Positions 5,415 to 13,188 of a stretch of DNA of 13,188 nucleotides are shown here, piece after piece. Position numbers and translations under genes: made by a program. Source of the stretch: Pseudomonadota bacterium (GTDB lineage Bacteria > Pseudomonadota > Alphaproteobacteria > Rhizobiales > Xanthobacteraceae); assembly GCA_023434095.1 (NCBI GenBank), contig JAEYTJ010000039.1, positions 1 to 13,188 of the forward strand, in the 5' to 3' direction. The notes under the pieces are model-generated. The model saw only the letters and a program-made list of their open reading frames with translations, was not told where the DNA came from and searched no databases. Position 1 is the first letter of the stretch, and each line of letters opens with the position of its first letter.

Positions 5415-8138
5415 CTACATCTCCTCCGCGGAGAAGAGACCGAGACGCCGCAGCAGCAGCTTCTCGCCTTCCAGCACCACCATCAGCGCGGCGCCGATGG
5501 CGATGATCATCACCCCGTCGGCCAGCGCGACCGGCCGTGTGTCGAAGATCGCCTGCATGACCGGCAGATAGGTGAAGGCGAACTGCCCGGCGACGACGGC
5601 GGCCAGCGCCAGCAGCACCGCCGGCGTGCCCAGCGCGCCGCGCCAGGTGAGCGAGCGCATGTGCAGGAAGCGCACGTTGAACAGATAGAAAATCTCCATC
5701 ACCACCAGCGTGTTCACCACCAGCGTGCGGGCCATCTCCACCTCCTGCCCGCGCCAGAGCGACTGGAAGAACACGGCGAAGGCGATGAGGGTGAACAGCA
5801 CCGAGACCAGCACCACCCGCCACAGCATGAAGCGGCTCATCAGGCCCGCCTTGGCCGAGCGCGGCGGGCGCGCCATGATTCCCGGCTCGGTCGGCTCGAA
5901 AGCGAGAGCGAGGCCGAGCGTGGCGGAGAGAATGAGGTTGATCCAGAGGATCTGCGCCGGCGACATCGGCATGGTGAGGCCGAGGAGGATGGCGGCGATC
6001 ACCGCCAACACCTCGCCGCCATTGGTCGGCAGCGTCCAGGCGATCATCTTGCGGATATTGTCGTAGACGGTGCGCCCCTCCTTCACCGCCGCGACGATGG
6101 AGGCGAAATTGTCGTCGAGCAGCACCACGTCCGCGGCCTGCTTCGCCGCCTCCGTGCCCTTGCCCCCCATGGCGATGCCGACATCGGCCTGCCGGAGCGA
6201 GGGCGCGTCATTCACCCCGTCGCCGGTCATCGCCACCACCGCGCCGGTGGATTGCAGCGCCCGCACGATGCGCAGCTTGTTCTCCGGGCTGGTGCGGGCG
6301 AACACGCTGGTGCGTGCCGCCAGCGCGACCAGTTCCTCGTCGGAGACCGCGTCCACCTGCGCGCCCGTCACCACCACCGGCTCCTCGGCGAGGCCGAGCT
6401 GGCGGGCGATGGCGCCGGCGGTCGCGCCGTGGTCGCCGGTGATCATCTTCACCCCGATGCCGGCGCTGCGGCATTCGGCAATGGCCGCCACCGCCTCCGG
6501 GCGCGGCGGATCGATGAAGCCGACGAGGCCGAGAAAGGTGAAGCCCTCGCGGACATCGTCGAAGGAGAGCCGGTCCGGCGCTGTGGCGAGCCGCTTCATG
6601 GCGAAGCCGAGCAGCCGCTCGCCGGCGGCCGCCGCACGGGCGATCGCTGCCTCCCAGGCGCCTTCCCCCGGATTGCCGGCGAGCCGCAGCACCTCTTCCG
6701 GCGCGCCCTTCACGAACAGGACCGCCTCGCCGTCCGGGCCGCGATGCAGGCTCGCCATGAAGCGGTAGGCGGCATCGAAGGGGATTTCGTCGAGCCGCGC
6801 GAAGGCGGCGCGCTGCTGCGACGGGTCCAGCCCGGCCTTGACGGCCAGCGTGACGAGCGCCCCTTCCATCGGGTCGCCCTCCGCCCGCCAGACGCCGTTC
6901 TCGGCATGGAGATGCGCGTCGTTGCAGAGCAGGCCGCAGCGCAGGAGAAGAGCCGCCGCCTCGGCCGGTTCGCCGCTCCCGGCATCGGCCGGCGCCTCCC
7001 AGGCCAGCGCGCCTTCGGGATCGTAGCCGATGCCGGAGACGGCGATCTCCGCCATGTCCGCCGGCGCCACCACGAGCCGCCGCGCGGTCATCTCGTTGCG
7101 GGTGAGCGTGCCTGTCTTGTCGGAGCAGATCACCGAGGTCGCCCCCAGCGTCTCCACCGCCGGCAGCTGGCGGATGACGGCGTGCTGGCGGGCCATGCGC
7201 CGCACGCCGATGGCGAGCGTGATGGTGATGACCGCGGGCAGCCCTTCCGGCACGACCCCCACCGCCAGCGCCACCACGGCGATGAGGGCGTCGCTCCAGC
7301 CATAGTCGCGCACCGCCACCGCGAACAGGAACAGCGCCGCCGCGCTGGCCAGCGCCACCGTGGTGAAGCGGCGGGCGAAGGCGTCCACCTGCCGCAGCAG
7401 CGGCGTCGCCAGCGGCTCGACCTCGGCGATGAGCCGGCCGATGCGGCCGATCTCGGTGTGCGGGCCGGTGGAGACGACGATGCCCGCCCCCTGCCCTGCA
7501 GCGACGGTGGTGCCGGAAAACGCCATGGAATGACGGTCGCCGAGCGCCGCTTCCGCCGGCACGGCGGCCTCGTTCTTGACCGCCGCGACGGACTCGCCGG
7601 TGAGAATCGCCTCGTCGATCAGCATGCCGCGCGCGCGGATGAGCCGCGTATCCGCCGGTACCCGGTCGCCGGCCTCCAGCAGCACGAGATCGCCGGGCAC
7701 GAGATCGTGCGCGTGGATGCTCTGCCGCCCGCCGGCCCGCACCACATGGGCATGCGGCGCGATCATGTTGCGGATCGCCCGCAGCGCCTGCTCGGCCTTG
7801 CCCTCCTGGATGAAGCCGACCAGTGCGTTGACCATCACCACGGCGACGATGACGCCGGCATCGATGTAATGGCCGAGCGCCACCGCCGCCGCCGCGCCGG
7901 CCAGCAGGAAATAGATGAGCGCATTGTTGAACTGGGCGAGAAAGCGCACCAGCGGCGGCCGGCCAGGCGGCTCGGGCAGGGCGTTGGGGCCGTGGGCGGC
8001 AAGGCGGGCCCGCGCCTCCTCCGGCGTCAGGCCGGCGCTGGTGACGCCCAGCCGCCCCGACACCTCTTCGTGCGGGAGGGCGTGCCAGTCGGCGGCGAGG
8101 GGAAGGGACGGCGAGGAAGAGGCGGCGGCATCGTTCAT
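5415..8138 (-). CDS. P2-type cation-transporting ATPase
   Basis: This full-length 907-residue inner-membrane pump is of the PacL/Pma1-like P2 group. In order it has an N-terminal cation_ATPase_N domain (about 17–85), the actuator domain with TGES (180–183), M4 with PEGLP (297–301), the phosphorylated Asp340 in DKTGTLT, KGAPEE in the nucleotide domain (478–482 onward), TGD (567–569), the hinge TGDGVND (638–644), and a C-terminal six-helix region to 893. In M6 the sequence is NLILS (734–738), so the Asp that binds Ca2+ in SERCA is Ser738. Ca2+ transport by the standard two-site mechanism is thus doubtful, and Na+, K+, H+ or another cation is possible. ATG 8136–8138 has no clear ribosome site. 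It lies 101 bases downstream of regA on the same strand; co-transcription is possible. Its end faces the racemase gene across 26 bases. Confidence 0.93.
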   Translation of the reverse strand: MNDAAASSSPSLPLAADWHALPHEEVSGRLGVTSAGLTPEEARARLAAHGPNALPEPPGRPPLVRFLAQFNNALIYFLLAGAAAAVALGHYIDAGVIVAVVMVNALVGFIQEGKAEQALRAIRNMIAPHAHVVRAGGRQSIHAHDLVPGDLVLLEAGDRVPADTRLIRARGMLIDEAILTGESVAAVKNEAAVPAEAALGDRHSMAFSGTTVAAGQGAGIVVSTGPHTEIGRIGRLIAEVEPLATPLLRQVDAFARRFTTVALASAAALFLFAVAVRDYGWSDALIAVVALAVGVVPEGLPAVITITLAIGVRRMARQHAVIRQLPAVETLGATSVICSDKTGTLTRNEMTARRLVVAPADMAEIAVSGIGYDPEGALAWEAPADAGSGEPAEAAALLLRCGLLCNDAHLHAENGVWRAEGDPMEGALVTLAVKAGLDPSQQRAAFARLDEIPFDAAYRFMASLHRGPDGEAVLFVKGAPEEVLRLAGNPGEGAWEAAIARAAAAGERLLGFAMKRLATAPDRLSFDDVREGFTFLGLVGFIDPPRPEAVAAIAECRSAGIGVKMITGDHGATAGAIARQLGLAEEPVVVTGAQVDAVSDEELVALAARTSVFARTSPENKLRIVRALQSTGAVVAMTGDGVNDAPSLRQADVGIAMGGKGTEAAKQAADVVLLDDNFASIVAAVKEGRTVYDNIRKMIAWTLPTNGGEVLAVIAAILLGLTMPMSPAQILWINLILSATLGLALAFEPTEPGIMARPPRSAKAGLMSRFMLWRVVLVSVLFTLIAFAVFFQSLWRGQEVEMARTLVVNTLVVMEIFYLFNVRFLHMRSLTWRGALGTPAVLLALAAVVAGQFAFTYLPVMQAIFDTRPVALADGVMIIAIGAALMVVLEGEKLLLRRLGLFSAEEM

Positions 8139-8182
8139 CGGTCGGTAGCGCTCGCTGACGTTGCGTTACCCCGAACCTAGAA

Positions 8183-8199
8183 GCCGGCCCTCCCCCGGC
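8183..8199. repeat. Short GC stem between regA and the P-type ATPase gene
   Basis: GCCGG (8183–8187) and CCGGC (8195–8199) form a 5-base stem with a 7-base loop in the 101-base gap after regA. No T-run follows on the minus strand. It could be a weak terminator or processing site, but GC-rich DNA gives such stems by chance. Confidence 0.2.
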
Positions 8200-8239
8200 C
8201 TAGCGCAGTTTTGCTTATGCCGCTGGGTCCGCCACCCCT

Positions 8240-8803
8240 TCAGCGCGGAGCGCGCTTGGCGAGGATGCGCTGGAGCGTGCGGCGGTGCATGGAAAGCCGC
8301 CGGGCGGTTTCCGAGACGTTGCGGCCGCACAGCTCGTAGACGCGCTGGATGTGCTCCCAGCGCACCCGGTCCGCCGACATCGGGTTCTCCGGCAGCTGGG
8401 GCTTGAAGTCGCCCTGCGCGTTGAGGGCGGCGCAGATGTCGTCGGCATCGGCCGGCTTGGCGAGGTAGTCGACGGCGCCGATCTTCACCGCGTTGACGGC
8501 GGTGGCGATGTTGCCATAGCCGGTGAGGATGATGCCACGCGCTTCCGGACGGCGGCGCTTGAGCGCGGAAATGACGTCGAGCCCGTTGCCGTCGCCAAGG
8601 CGCATGTCCACCACCGCATAGGCGGGCGCGCTGCCTTCGACGCTGGCGAGACCGTCCGCCACGGTTTCCGCCGTCGTCACCATGAAGCCGCGGGTTTCCA
8701 TGGCGCGCGCGAGGCGCTGCAGAAACGGCCGATCGTCATCGACGATGAGCAGCGTGCGGTCCTGCGGTTCCATGGCGGTATCGAGCATCTCAACGCTTTC
8801 CAT
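8240..8803 (-). CDS. regA: Redox response regulator of the ActR/PrrA/RegA family
   Basis: This 187-residue cytoplasmic regulator is the partner of the RegB kinase encoded upstream. The receiver domain (about 16–128) has the acidic pair Asp22/Asp23, phospho-acceptor Asp66 in VVDMRLGDGNG, Thr94 and Lys116. After a Pro-containing linker (about 133–145), the short Fis-type helix-turn-helix domain ends with NVSETARRLSMHRRTLQRIL (162–181), which closely follows the almost invariant C-terminus of this family. RegA-type regulators control respiration, carbon and nitrogen fixation and hydrogen use in response to redox state. The start is uncertain: ATG 8801–8803 has no good ribosome site, and Met6 or Met11 would also leave the receiver intact. 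The order regB then regA on one strand, 119 bases apart, is as in rhizobial actS–actR. Confidence 0.94.
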   Translation of the reverse strand: MESVEMLDTAMEPQDRTLLIVDDDRPFLQRLARAMETRGFMVTTAETVADGLASVEGSAPAYAVVDMRLGDGNGLDVISALKRRRPEARGIILTGYGNIATAVNAVKIGAVDYLAKPADADDICAALNAQGDFKPQLPENPMSADRVRWEHIQRVYELCGRNVSETARRLSMHRRTLQRILAKRAPR

Positions 8804-8879
8804 TGTGCCGGCTGCGGCCTCCCCGGAGGCGGGCGGAACCCTGCCCGGGGACGCGTCGCCAATTCGACTTTTGACCGAG

Positions 8880-8906
8880 CTTATACCCCATGGGCAGCGA
8901 GATCAA
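8880..8906 (-). promoter_or_regulatory. Weak candidate promoter for regA
   Basis: Read on the minus strand, TTGATC (8901–8906) and TATAAG (8880–8885) lie in the AT-richer part of the regB–regA gap, but the spacing is only 15 bases. It could allow regA to be expressed separately from regB. The short spacing makes this doubtful. Confidence 0.22.
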
Positions 8907-8922
8907 AAAACGTGCAGCCTTT

Positions 8923-10299
8923 TTACGACCGGGGAGGCGCCCCGGTCTCGGCCTCGGGTTCACGATCGCCTGATATGTCGATCAGGCCGCGCGGCCAGCG
9001 CACGCTCACCGAGGCGCCATGCGCCGGTGGCGGACGGTTGACGAAGGTGAGGCCGGCGCCGGTACGCTCCAGCAGGGTCTTGGCGATGAAGACGCCGAGG
9101 CCGAGCCCGTTCTGGTCCTCGCCGTCCGCCTCTCCCCCGCGCTTCCAGCGGTTGCGGCCGCGGCTGGTGACATAGGGCGCGCCGATACTGTCCAGCAGCT
9201 CGATGGGGAAGCCCGGCCCGTCGTCGGTGACGGAGATCGTCACCTCGTCCTCGCTCCAGCCGGCGACGATGTTGACGCGGCTCTCGGCGAAATCGACGGC
9301 GTTCTCGACGATGTTGCCGAGGCCATAGAGCAGGCCGGGATTACGGGCAATGATCGGCTCGCCCGGGGCGCCGTTCGGCAGGGTGACGGCGATGGTGATG
9401 CCGAAATTGCGGTGCGGCGCCACCACGTCCTCCAGCAGATGGGAGATCGGCATGCGGTCGAACGGCGCCTCGCCGGAATCGAGCGTCGTCAGCCGGCGCA
9501 GGATGGCGCGGCAGCGCTCCGCCTGCTCGCTGACCAGCCGGACGTCCTCGCTCATCGGGCTGTCGGGCGGCAGCGCCCGCGCGAGTTCCTTCGCCACCAC
9601 GGTGATGGTGGCGAGCGGCGTGCCGAGTTCATGCGCCGCCGCCGCGGCCAGCCCGTCGAGGGCCGAGAGATGCTGCTCGCGCGCCAGCACCAGCTCCGTC
9701 GCCGCCAGCGCCTCGGAGAGCTCGCGCGTCTCCTCCGCCACCCGCCAGGCGTGCACGCCCATGAAGGCGATGGCGATGGCGAGCGCCAGCCAGATGCCGA
9801 CGAGATAGAGCGTCGGCAGGTCCGGCACCTCGCCGAGCGCGCCGCTGGCGGCCCAGGGCAGCGGCATGTGCCAGAAGCCGACCAGCGCCGCGCAGGCCGC
9901 CGCCAGGACGCCCAGCAGGAGGGTGGTGCGGGGCGAGAGCGCGGTCGCCGAGATCAGCACCGGGGCGAGAAAGAGCAGTGCGAAGGGGTTGGACAGACCG
10001 CCGGTGAGGAACAGAAGCGCCGCCAGCTGGAGGATGTCATAGGCCAGCAGCCACGCCGCCTCGACATCCGACAGCCGCCGCGCCCCGGGATTGCGCAGGC
10101 GGAGCGCCAGATTGAGCCAGGCGGAAAGCGCCACCACGGCGAGGCTCGCCCCGATCGGCAGCGAAAAGCCGAGCAGCCACTGGACCACCACGATGGCCAC
10201 GGTCTGGCCGGAAATCGCCAGCCAGCGCAGGCGGATGAGCGTGTCCAGCCGGAGGCCGAAGAAGCGTTCGCCGATGGGATGATCGAGGGAAAGCGACAT
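8923..10299 (-). CDS. regB: Redox-sensing histidine kinase of the ActS/PrrB/RegB family
   Basis: This 458-residue membrane kinase senses the quinone pool and phosphorylates RegA. Six hydrophobic segments lie between about 25 and 182. The periplasmic-side heptapeptide GGLSNPF (100–106) is the conserved ubiquinone-binding motif of RegB. The dimerisation helix has the H-box AAHELGTPLATI with phospho-acceptor His223. The redox box EQAERCRAIL (258–267) has Cys263, the cysteine known in RegB to form a disulphide or sulphenic acid on oxidation. The ATPase domain has Asn332 (N-box), DDGPGF (359–364) and a NGLGLGVFIAK G-box (397–407). AGGGG eight bases before ATG 10297–10299 supports the start. The gene diverges from the PHA depolymerase gene across 190 bases. 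A short 6-base dyad, CCTCGC/GCGAGG (10319–10332), lies in its leader. Confidence 0.96.
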   Translation of the reverse strand: MSLSLDHPIGERFFGLRLDTLIRLRWLAISGQTVAIVVVQWLLGFSLPIGASLAVVALSAWLNLALRLRNPGARRLSDVEAAWLLAYDILQLAALLFLTGGLSNPFALLFLAPVLISATALSPRTTLLLGVLAAACAALVGFWHMPLPWAASGALGEVPDLPTLYLVGIWLALAIAIAFMGVHAWRVAEETRELSEALAATELVLAREQHLSALDGLAAAAAHELGTPLATITVVAKELARALPPDSPMSEDVRLVSEQAERCRAILRRLTTLDSGEAPFDRMPISHLLEDVVAPHRNFGITIAVTLPNGAPGEPIIARNPGLLYGLGNIVENAVDFAESRVNIVAGWSEDEVTISVTDDGPGFPIELLDSIGAPYVTSRGRNRWKRGGEADGEDQNGLGLGVFIAKTLLERTGAGLTFVNRPPPAHGASVSVRWPRGLIDISGDREPEAETGAPPRS

Positions 10300-10383
10300 G
10301 AAAGGGCCCCTGCGCGTACCTCGCGGGCGAGGCGCGGCCCTCTATAGCCTTTCCCGGGGCTGTAGTGCGAGAGTGGAGCCGCG

Positions 10384-10411
10384 TTGACGCGGGCGTGAAA
10401 GAGCCTATTTA
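10384..10411 (+). promoter_or_regulatory. Candidate sigma-70 promoter of the PHA depolymerase gene
   Basis: TTGACG (10384–10389) and TATTTA (10406–10411) are spaced by 16 bases; the -35 box matches five of six consensus bases. Transcription would begin near 10418, about 70 bases before the ATG. The promoter lies in the divergent regB–phaZ spacer and its start overlaps the PhaR-like site listed next. Confidence 0.5.
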
Positions 10412-10413
10412 TG

Positions 10414-10424
10414 CTGCAATGCAC
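10414..10424 (+). promoter_or_regulatory. PhaR-like operator over the phaZ transcription start
   Basis: CTGCAATGCAC matches the CTGC-N3-GCAG site of the PHA-responsive repressor PhaR of Paracoccus at all but the last base. The core TGCAATGCA (10415–10423) is a near-perfect dyad. It covers the predicted start of transcription, where a bound repressor would block expression. PhaR leaves DNA when PHA granules are present, which would fit a gene for PHA breakdown. The site is short, so a chance match is possible. Confidence 0.4.
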
Positions 10425-10489
10425 AAGAATGACCCGCCGCGGCCGCCCCTTGGGGAGACGCCGGACGGGCGAGGACGACGGAGGACAGG

Positions 10490-11866
10490 ATGGCGATCGG
10501 CGTTTTCGGCGATGTGCCTGATGCGAACGAGGCGGTGGCCTCGCCCGAAGTAACGCTGGAAGCGGCCTCGGTGCTGACGCGGCCGATGTACTGGATGTTC
10601 GAGCTCGGCCACGCCGCGCTCGACCCGCTGCGCATCATGGCCGACGCCGGGCGGCTGTTCTACCGCAACCCCGCAAACCCGCTCAGCCATACCGGCTTCG
10701 GCAAGACCATGTCCGCCTCGCTGGAGATGTTCGAGCGCACGACGCGGCGCTACGGCAAGCCGGAATGGGGCATCGACGAGGTGACGGTCGGCGGCGTCAG
10801 CGTGCCGGTCGAGATCGAGACGGTGTGGGAACGGCCCTTCTGCAAGCTGCTGCATTTCCGCCGCGACTTCGCGCACAAGCCGCGCCGGCCGCAGCCGCGC
10901 ATGGTGATCGTCGCGCCGCTGTCGGGCCATTACGCGACGCTGCTGCGCGGCACGGTGCAGACGCTGCTGACCAATCACGACGTCTACATCACGGACTGGG
11001 TGGACGCCCGCAACGTGCAGGTGTCCGAAGGCCCGTTCAGCCTCGACGACTATATCGACTACGTGATCGACATCTTCCACCATCTCGGCGGCGGGGTGCA
11101 TGCGCTCGCCGTGTGCCAGCCGGCGGTGCCGGTGCTCGCTGCGGTGGCGCGGATGGAGGAGATGGGCGATCCCGACGTGCCCGCCTCCATGGTGCTGATG
11201 GGCGGACCCATCGACACCCGCGAGAGCCCGACGGCGGTGAACCATTTCGCGCAGGAGCGCGGCATCGAGTGGTTCCAGCGCAATGTGATCACCACCGTGC
11301 CCTGGCCCAATGCCGGGGTGATGCGGCAGGTCTATCCCGGCTTCCTGCAGCTGCACGGCTTCATGGCGATGAATCTGGAGCGCCATCTGAAGGCGCATGC
11401 CGACATGTTTGGCCATCTCGTGAAGGGCGACGGCGATTCCGCCGCCAAGCACCGCGAGTTCTACGACGAATATCTCTCGGTCATGGACCTGCCGGCGGAA
11501 TATTACCTGCAGACGCTGCAGACCGTGTTCATCGACCATGCGCTGCCGCGCGGGCTGATGACCCATCGCGGCGCCCGGGTCGACCCGTCGCAGATCCGCA
11601 ATGTCGCCCTGCTCACCGTCGAGGGCGAGAATGACGACATTTCCGGCGTCGGCCAGACGCGCGCCGCGCAGACGCTGTGCTCGGGCCTGCCGGACGACAT
11701 GAAGGCGCATTACCTGCAGCCCACCGTCGGCCATTACGGCGTGTTCAACGGCTCGCGCTTCCGCGCCGAGATCGCCCCGCGCATCTCCGATTTCGTGCTC
11801 TCGCACAACTGGCCGAAGAAGGGCCACAACCGGCCGGATAGTGGCAGCGCGACGGGCGGCGAATAA
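10490..11866 (+). CDS. phaZ: Intracellular polyhydroxyalkanoate depolymerase
   Basis: This 458-residue cytoplasmic, granule-associated enzyme hydrolyses stored native poly(3-hydroxybutyrate) to oligomers and monomers. It is an α/β-hydrolase of the PhaZ family that uses a cysteine in place of the usual serine. The nucleophile is Cys209 in AVCQPAVP, with Asp382 in GENDDISG and His415 in GHYGVFNG completing a triad that matches Cys183, Asp355 and His388 of the Ralstonia eutropha enzyme. Conserved entry motifs MYWMFELGH (33–41) and YITDWVDAR (166–174) are present. The start has GGAGG five bases upstream and adds about 30 residues before MYWMFELGH, where many relatives begin; a shorter product from the later Met is possible but no site supports it. 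There is no signal peptide. The gene diverges from regB. Confidence 0.95.
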   Translation: MAIGVFGDVPDANEAVASPEVTLEAASVLTRPMYWMFELGHAALDPLRIMADAGRLFYRNPANPLSHTGFGKTMSASLEMFERTTRRYGKPEWGIDEVTVGGVSVPVEIETVWERPFCKLLHFRRDFAHKPRRPQPRMVIVAPLSGHYATLLRGTVQTLLTNHDVYITDWVDARNVQVSEGPFSLDDYIDYVIDIFHHLGGGVHALAVCQPAVPVLAAVARMEEMGDPDVPASMVLMGGPIDTRESPTAVNHFAQERGIEWFQRNVITTVPWPNAGVMRQVYPGFLQLHGFMAMNLERHLKAHADMFGHLVKGDGDSAAKHREFYDEYLSVMDLPAEYYLQTLQTVFIDHALPRGLMTHRGARVDPSQIRNVALLTVEGENDDISGVGQTRAAQTLCSGLPDDMKAHYLQPTVGHYGVFNGSRFRAEIAPRISDFVLSHNWPKKGHNRPDSGSATGGE

Positions 11867-11870
11867 ACGC

Positions 11871-11896
11871 CCGATTTCCGGCGGCGCGGGAATCGG
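11871..11896 (+). terminator. Stem-loop after phaZ, possible terminator
   Basis: CCGATTTCC (11871–11879) can pair with GGGAATCGG (11888–11896) in a 9-base stem with one G·U pair and an 8-base loop. It starts four bases after the phaZ stop and fills much of the 50-base gap before ada. No T-run follows, so termination would be partial or factor-dependent. It may instead protect the phaZ mRNA end. Confidence 0.35.
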
Positions 11897-11916
11897 CACG
11901 GTGCTAGCGTCGGCGC

Positions 11917-13014
11917 ATGCTGAGCGACGCCACCCACGATCTGTTCGACCTCGCCTTGCCGGATGCGGCCACGCTGTATGAGGCGCTCCTCGCGCGTGAC
12001 GCGCGCTATGAAGGGCGCGTCTATGTCTGCGTCGCCACGACGGGCATATTTTGCCGGCTCACCTGCCCAGCCCGCAAGCCGCTGATCGAAAATTGCAGCT
12101 TTCACCCGACCATCGGCGCCTGTATCGAAGCCGGCTTCCGCCCCTGCAAGCGCTGCCATCCGCTACAGCCGGCCGCGCAAGCCGATCCGATGATCGCGGC
12201 GCTGCTCGCCGCGCTGGACGCGCGCCCGTCCTACCGCTTCGGCGAGGAGGACATCACCCGCATGGGCTATGACCTCTCCACCGTCCGCCGCGCCTTCAAG
12301 CGGCATTTCGGCATGACGTTCCTCGATATGGCGCGCCACCGGCGGCTGCGCGAGGGCTTCGAGACGCTGGCGCTCGGCGGGTCGGTCATCGCCGCGCAGC
12401 AGGAGGCCGGCTTCCAGTCCGCCAGCGCCTTCCGCGCCGCCTTCGCCCGGCTGATCGGCTGCGCGCCGGGCGAGATCGCCGGCGAGGGGCGGCTGCTCGC
12501 CGACTGGATCGGCACACCGCTCGGCGACATGATCGCCATTTCCAGCACCACCCATCTGCATCTGCTGGAGTTCGTCGAGCGGCGCGGCCTGCCGGCGGAG
12601 ATCGCCCGGCTGCGCAAGGGGGTGAAGGACGAACTGGGGATCGGCAGCAACCCGCCGACGGAGAGCATCCGCCGCGAACTCACGGCCTATTTCGCCGGCC
12701 GGTCGGCGGCGTTTTCCACGCCTGTCGCGCTCGATGGCAGCGCCTTCACCCGCGCCGTCTGGGCGGAGCTGCGGCGCATACCGGCCGGGGCGACGGCGAG
12801 CTATGCCGACATCGCCCGCCGCATCGGCGCGCCGACGGCGATTCGCGCCGTGGCCCGGGCCAATGGCGCTAACCAGCTGGCGCTGATCATTCCCTGCCAC
12901 CGCGTCATCGGCACCGATGGCGCCCTTACCGGCTATGGCGGCGGGCTGTGGCGCAAGCAGCGCCTGCTGGAAATCGAGAGCCGTTACCGGACGCCCGCCG
13001 CAGCGGCGGGGTGA
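11917..13014 (+). CDS. ada: Ada: methylphosphotriester/O6-alkylguanine-DNA alkyltransferase and regulator
   Basis: This 365-residue protein repairs alkylated DNA by irreversible methyl transfer and, when methylated, activates the adaptive response. The N-terminal zinc domain has Cys46 in TTGIFCRLTC, Cys50, Cys77 and Cys80 (RPCKRC); Cys46 corresponds to the phosphotriester acceptor Cys38 of E. coli Ada. An AraC-type helix-turn-helix domain spans about 93–187. The RNase H-like linker domain is at about 200–272. The C-terminal transferase domain has PCHRV (326–330) with acceptor Cys327 for O6-methylguanine, preceded by RAVARANGAN (310–319). All three activities therefore look intact, and the length equals that of E. 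coli Ada (354) plus a short extension. ATG 11915+2 (11917–11919) has a weak ribosome site. The gene follows phaZ by 50 bases and converges on the PhoB-like gene. Confidence 0.95.
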   Translation: MLSDATHDLFDLALPDAATLYEALLARDARYEGRVYVCVATTGIFCRLTCPARKPLIENCSFHPTIGACIEAGFRPCKRCHPLQPAAQADPMIAALLAALDARPSYRFGEEDITRMGYDLSTVRRAFKRHFGMTFLDMARHRRLREGFETLALGGSVIAAQQEAGFQSASAFRAAFARLIGCAPGEIAGEGRLLADWIGTPLGDMIAISSTTHLHLLEFVERRGLPAEIARLRKGVKDELGIGSNPPTESIRRELTAYFAGRSAAFSTPVALDGSAFTRAVWAELRRIPAGATASYADIARRIGAPTAIRAVARANGANQLALIIPCHRVIGTDGALTGYGGGLWRKQRLLEIESRYRTPAAAAG

Positions 13015-13066
13015 CGCGGCACCCGCGCCAAAAGAGGTCACGTCAGACGGGGCCGTTCGCCCGCGT

Positions 13067-13188
13067 TCAGTGCGCGCGGGCGAACATCTCGTTGAAGGAA
13101 TAGCCGGAGCCGCGCACGGTGCGGATCGGGTCCGGCTGGCGCGGGCGGTTGAGTGCCTTGCGCAGGCGGCCGACATGCACGTCGACCG
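13067..13188 (-). CDS. phoB: OmpR/PhoB-type response regulator, C-terminal end (probably PhoB)
   Basis: Only the last 39 residues are in the window; the gene continues beyond the right edge. They form the end of a winged-helix DNA-binding domain: VDVHVGRLRKAL (1–12 of the fragment) is the recognition helix, and IRTVRGSGYSF (21–31) is the wing hairpin, followed by an eight-residue tail. This pattern is that of PhoB, the phosphate-starvation regulator, and the tail ending soon after GYSF is common in alphaproteobacterial PhoB. Other OmpR-family members share the motif, so the symbol is tentative. It converges with ada across 52 bases in which I see no convincing terminator. Confidence 0.8.
   Translation of the reverse strand, partial: VDVHVGRLRKALNRPRQPDPIRTVRGSGYSFNEMFARAH

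Noticed and set aside
4383..8180. A 1265-codon open frame on the plus strand, opposite the P-type ATPase
   Set aside because: It is Arg/His/Gly/Ala-rich low-complexity sequence with no domain, lies antisense to a clear P-type ATPase and crosses the GntR and racemase genes. Long antisense frames are expected in DNA this rich in GC at third positions.
10409..11899. A 496-codon minus-strand frame opposite phaZ
   Set aside because: It is His/Arg/Ala-rich and without domains, antisense to a PHA depolymerase whose catalytic triad and motifs are all in place.
13004..13036. A terminator after ada
   Set aside because: The GGGTG/CACCC pairing is only five bases before a bulge and no T-run follows; it is not distinguishable from GC-rich background.

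Overview
The window is a GC-rich stretch of a bacterial chromosome. It carries an intracellular PHA depolymerase, a RegB/ActS–RegA/ActR redox pair in rhizobial order, an Ada protein and a PhoB-like C-terminus. This mix, with the high GC and few intergenic AT-rich patches, suggests an alphaproteobacterium of the Hyphomicrobiales, perhaps Xanthobacteraceae-like. That placement is inference. I see no rRNA, tRNA, insertion sequence, phage gene or CRISPR array.

Region 1 (1–5388) is a solute-uptake and nitrogen-compound locus in two divergent halves. On the minus strand, transcription runs from a Tat-exported NMT1/SsuA-like binding protein (2185–3243), through a permease (1106–2026) and an ATPase (321–1109), into a carbon-nitrogen hydrolase cut by the left edge (1–315). 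On the plus strand lie a GntR/FCD regulator with an AT-hook-like N-terminus (3890–4618) and an Asp/Glu/hydantoin racemase-family protein (4630–5388) that lacks both usual catalytic cysteines. The 646-bp divergent spacer holds a TTGTAT-N5-ATACAA dyad, a triple CGCTCAT array, candidate promoters for both directions and a leader hairpin. The likely logic is import of an amide-, ureide- or hydantoin-like compound, processing by the hydrolase and the racemase-like protein, and control by the GntR protein. The substrate is not determined.

Region 2 (5415–10299) is all on the minus strand: a redox-sensing kinase RegB (8923–10299), its response regulator RegA (8240–8803) and a P2-type cation-transporting ATPase (5415–8138). 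The kinase has the quinone-binding GGxSNPF motif and the redox-box cysteine.

Region 3 (10384–13188) starts divergently from regB. It has an intracellular PHA depolymerase gene (10490–11866) with a good promoter and a PhaR-like site over the predicted start of transcription, then ada (11917–13014). A PhoB-type regulator C-terminus (13067–13188, minus strand) is cut by the right edge.

The points most worth attention are the cysteine-less racemase homologue, the dense operator-like architecture in 3390–3830, and the regB–phaZ divergent promoter, which sits where redox state and carbon storage could be linked.
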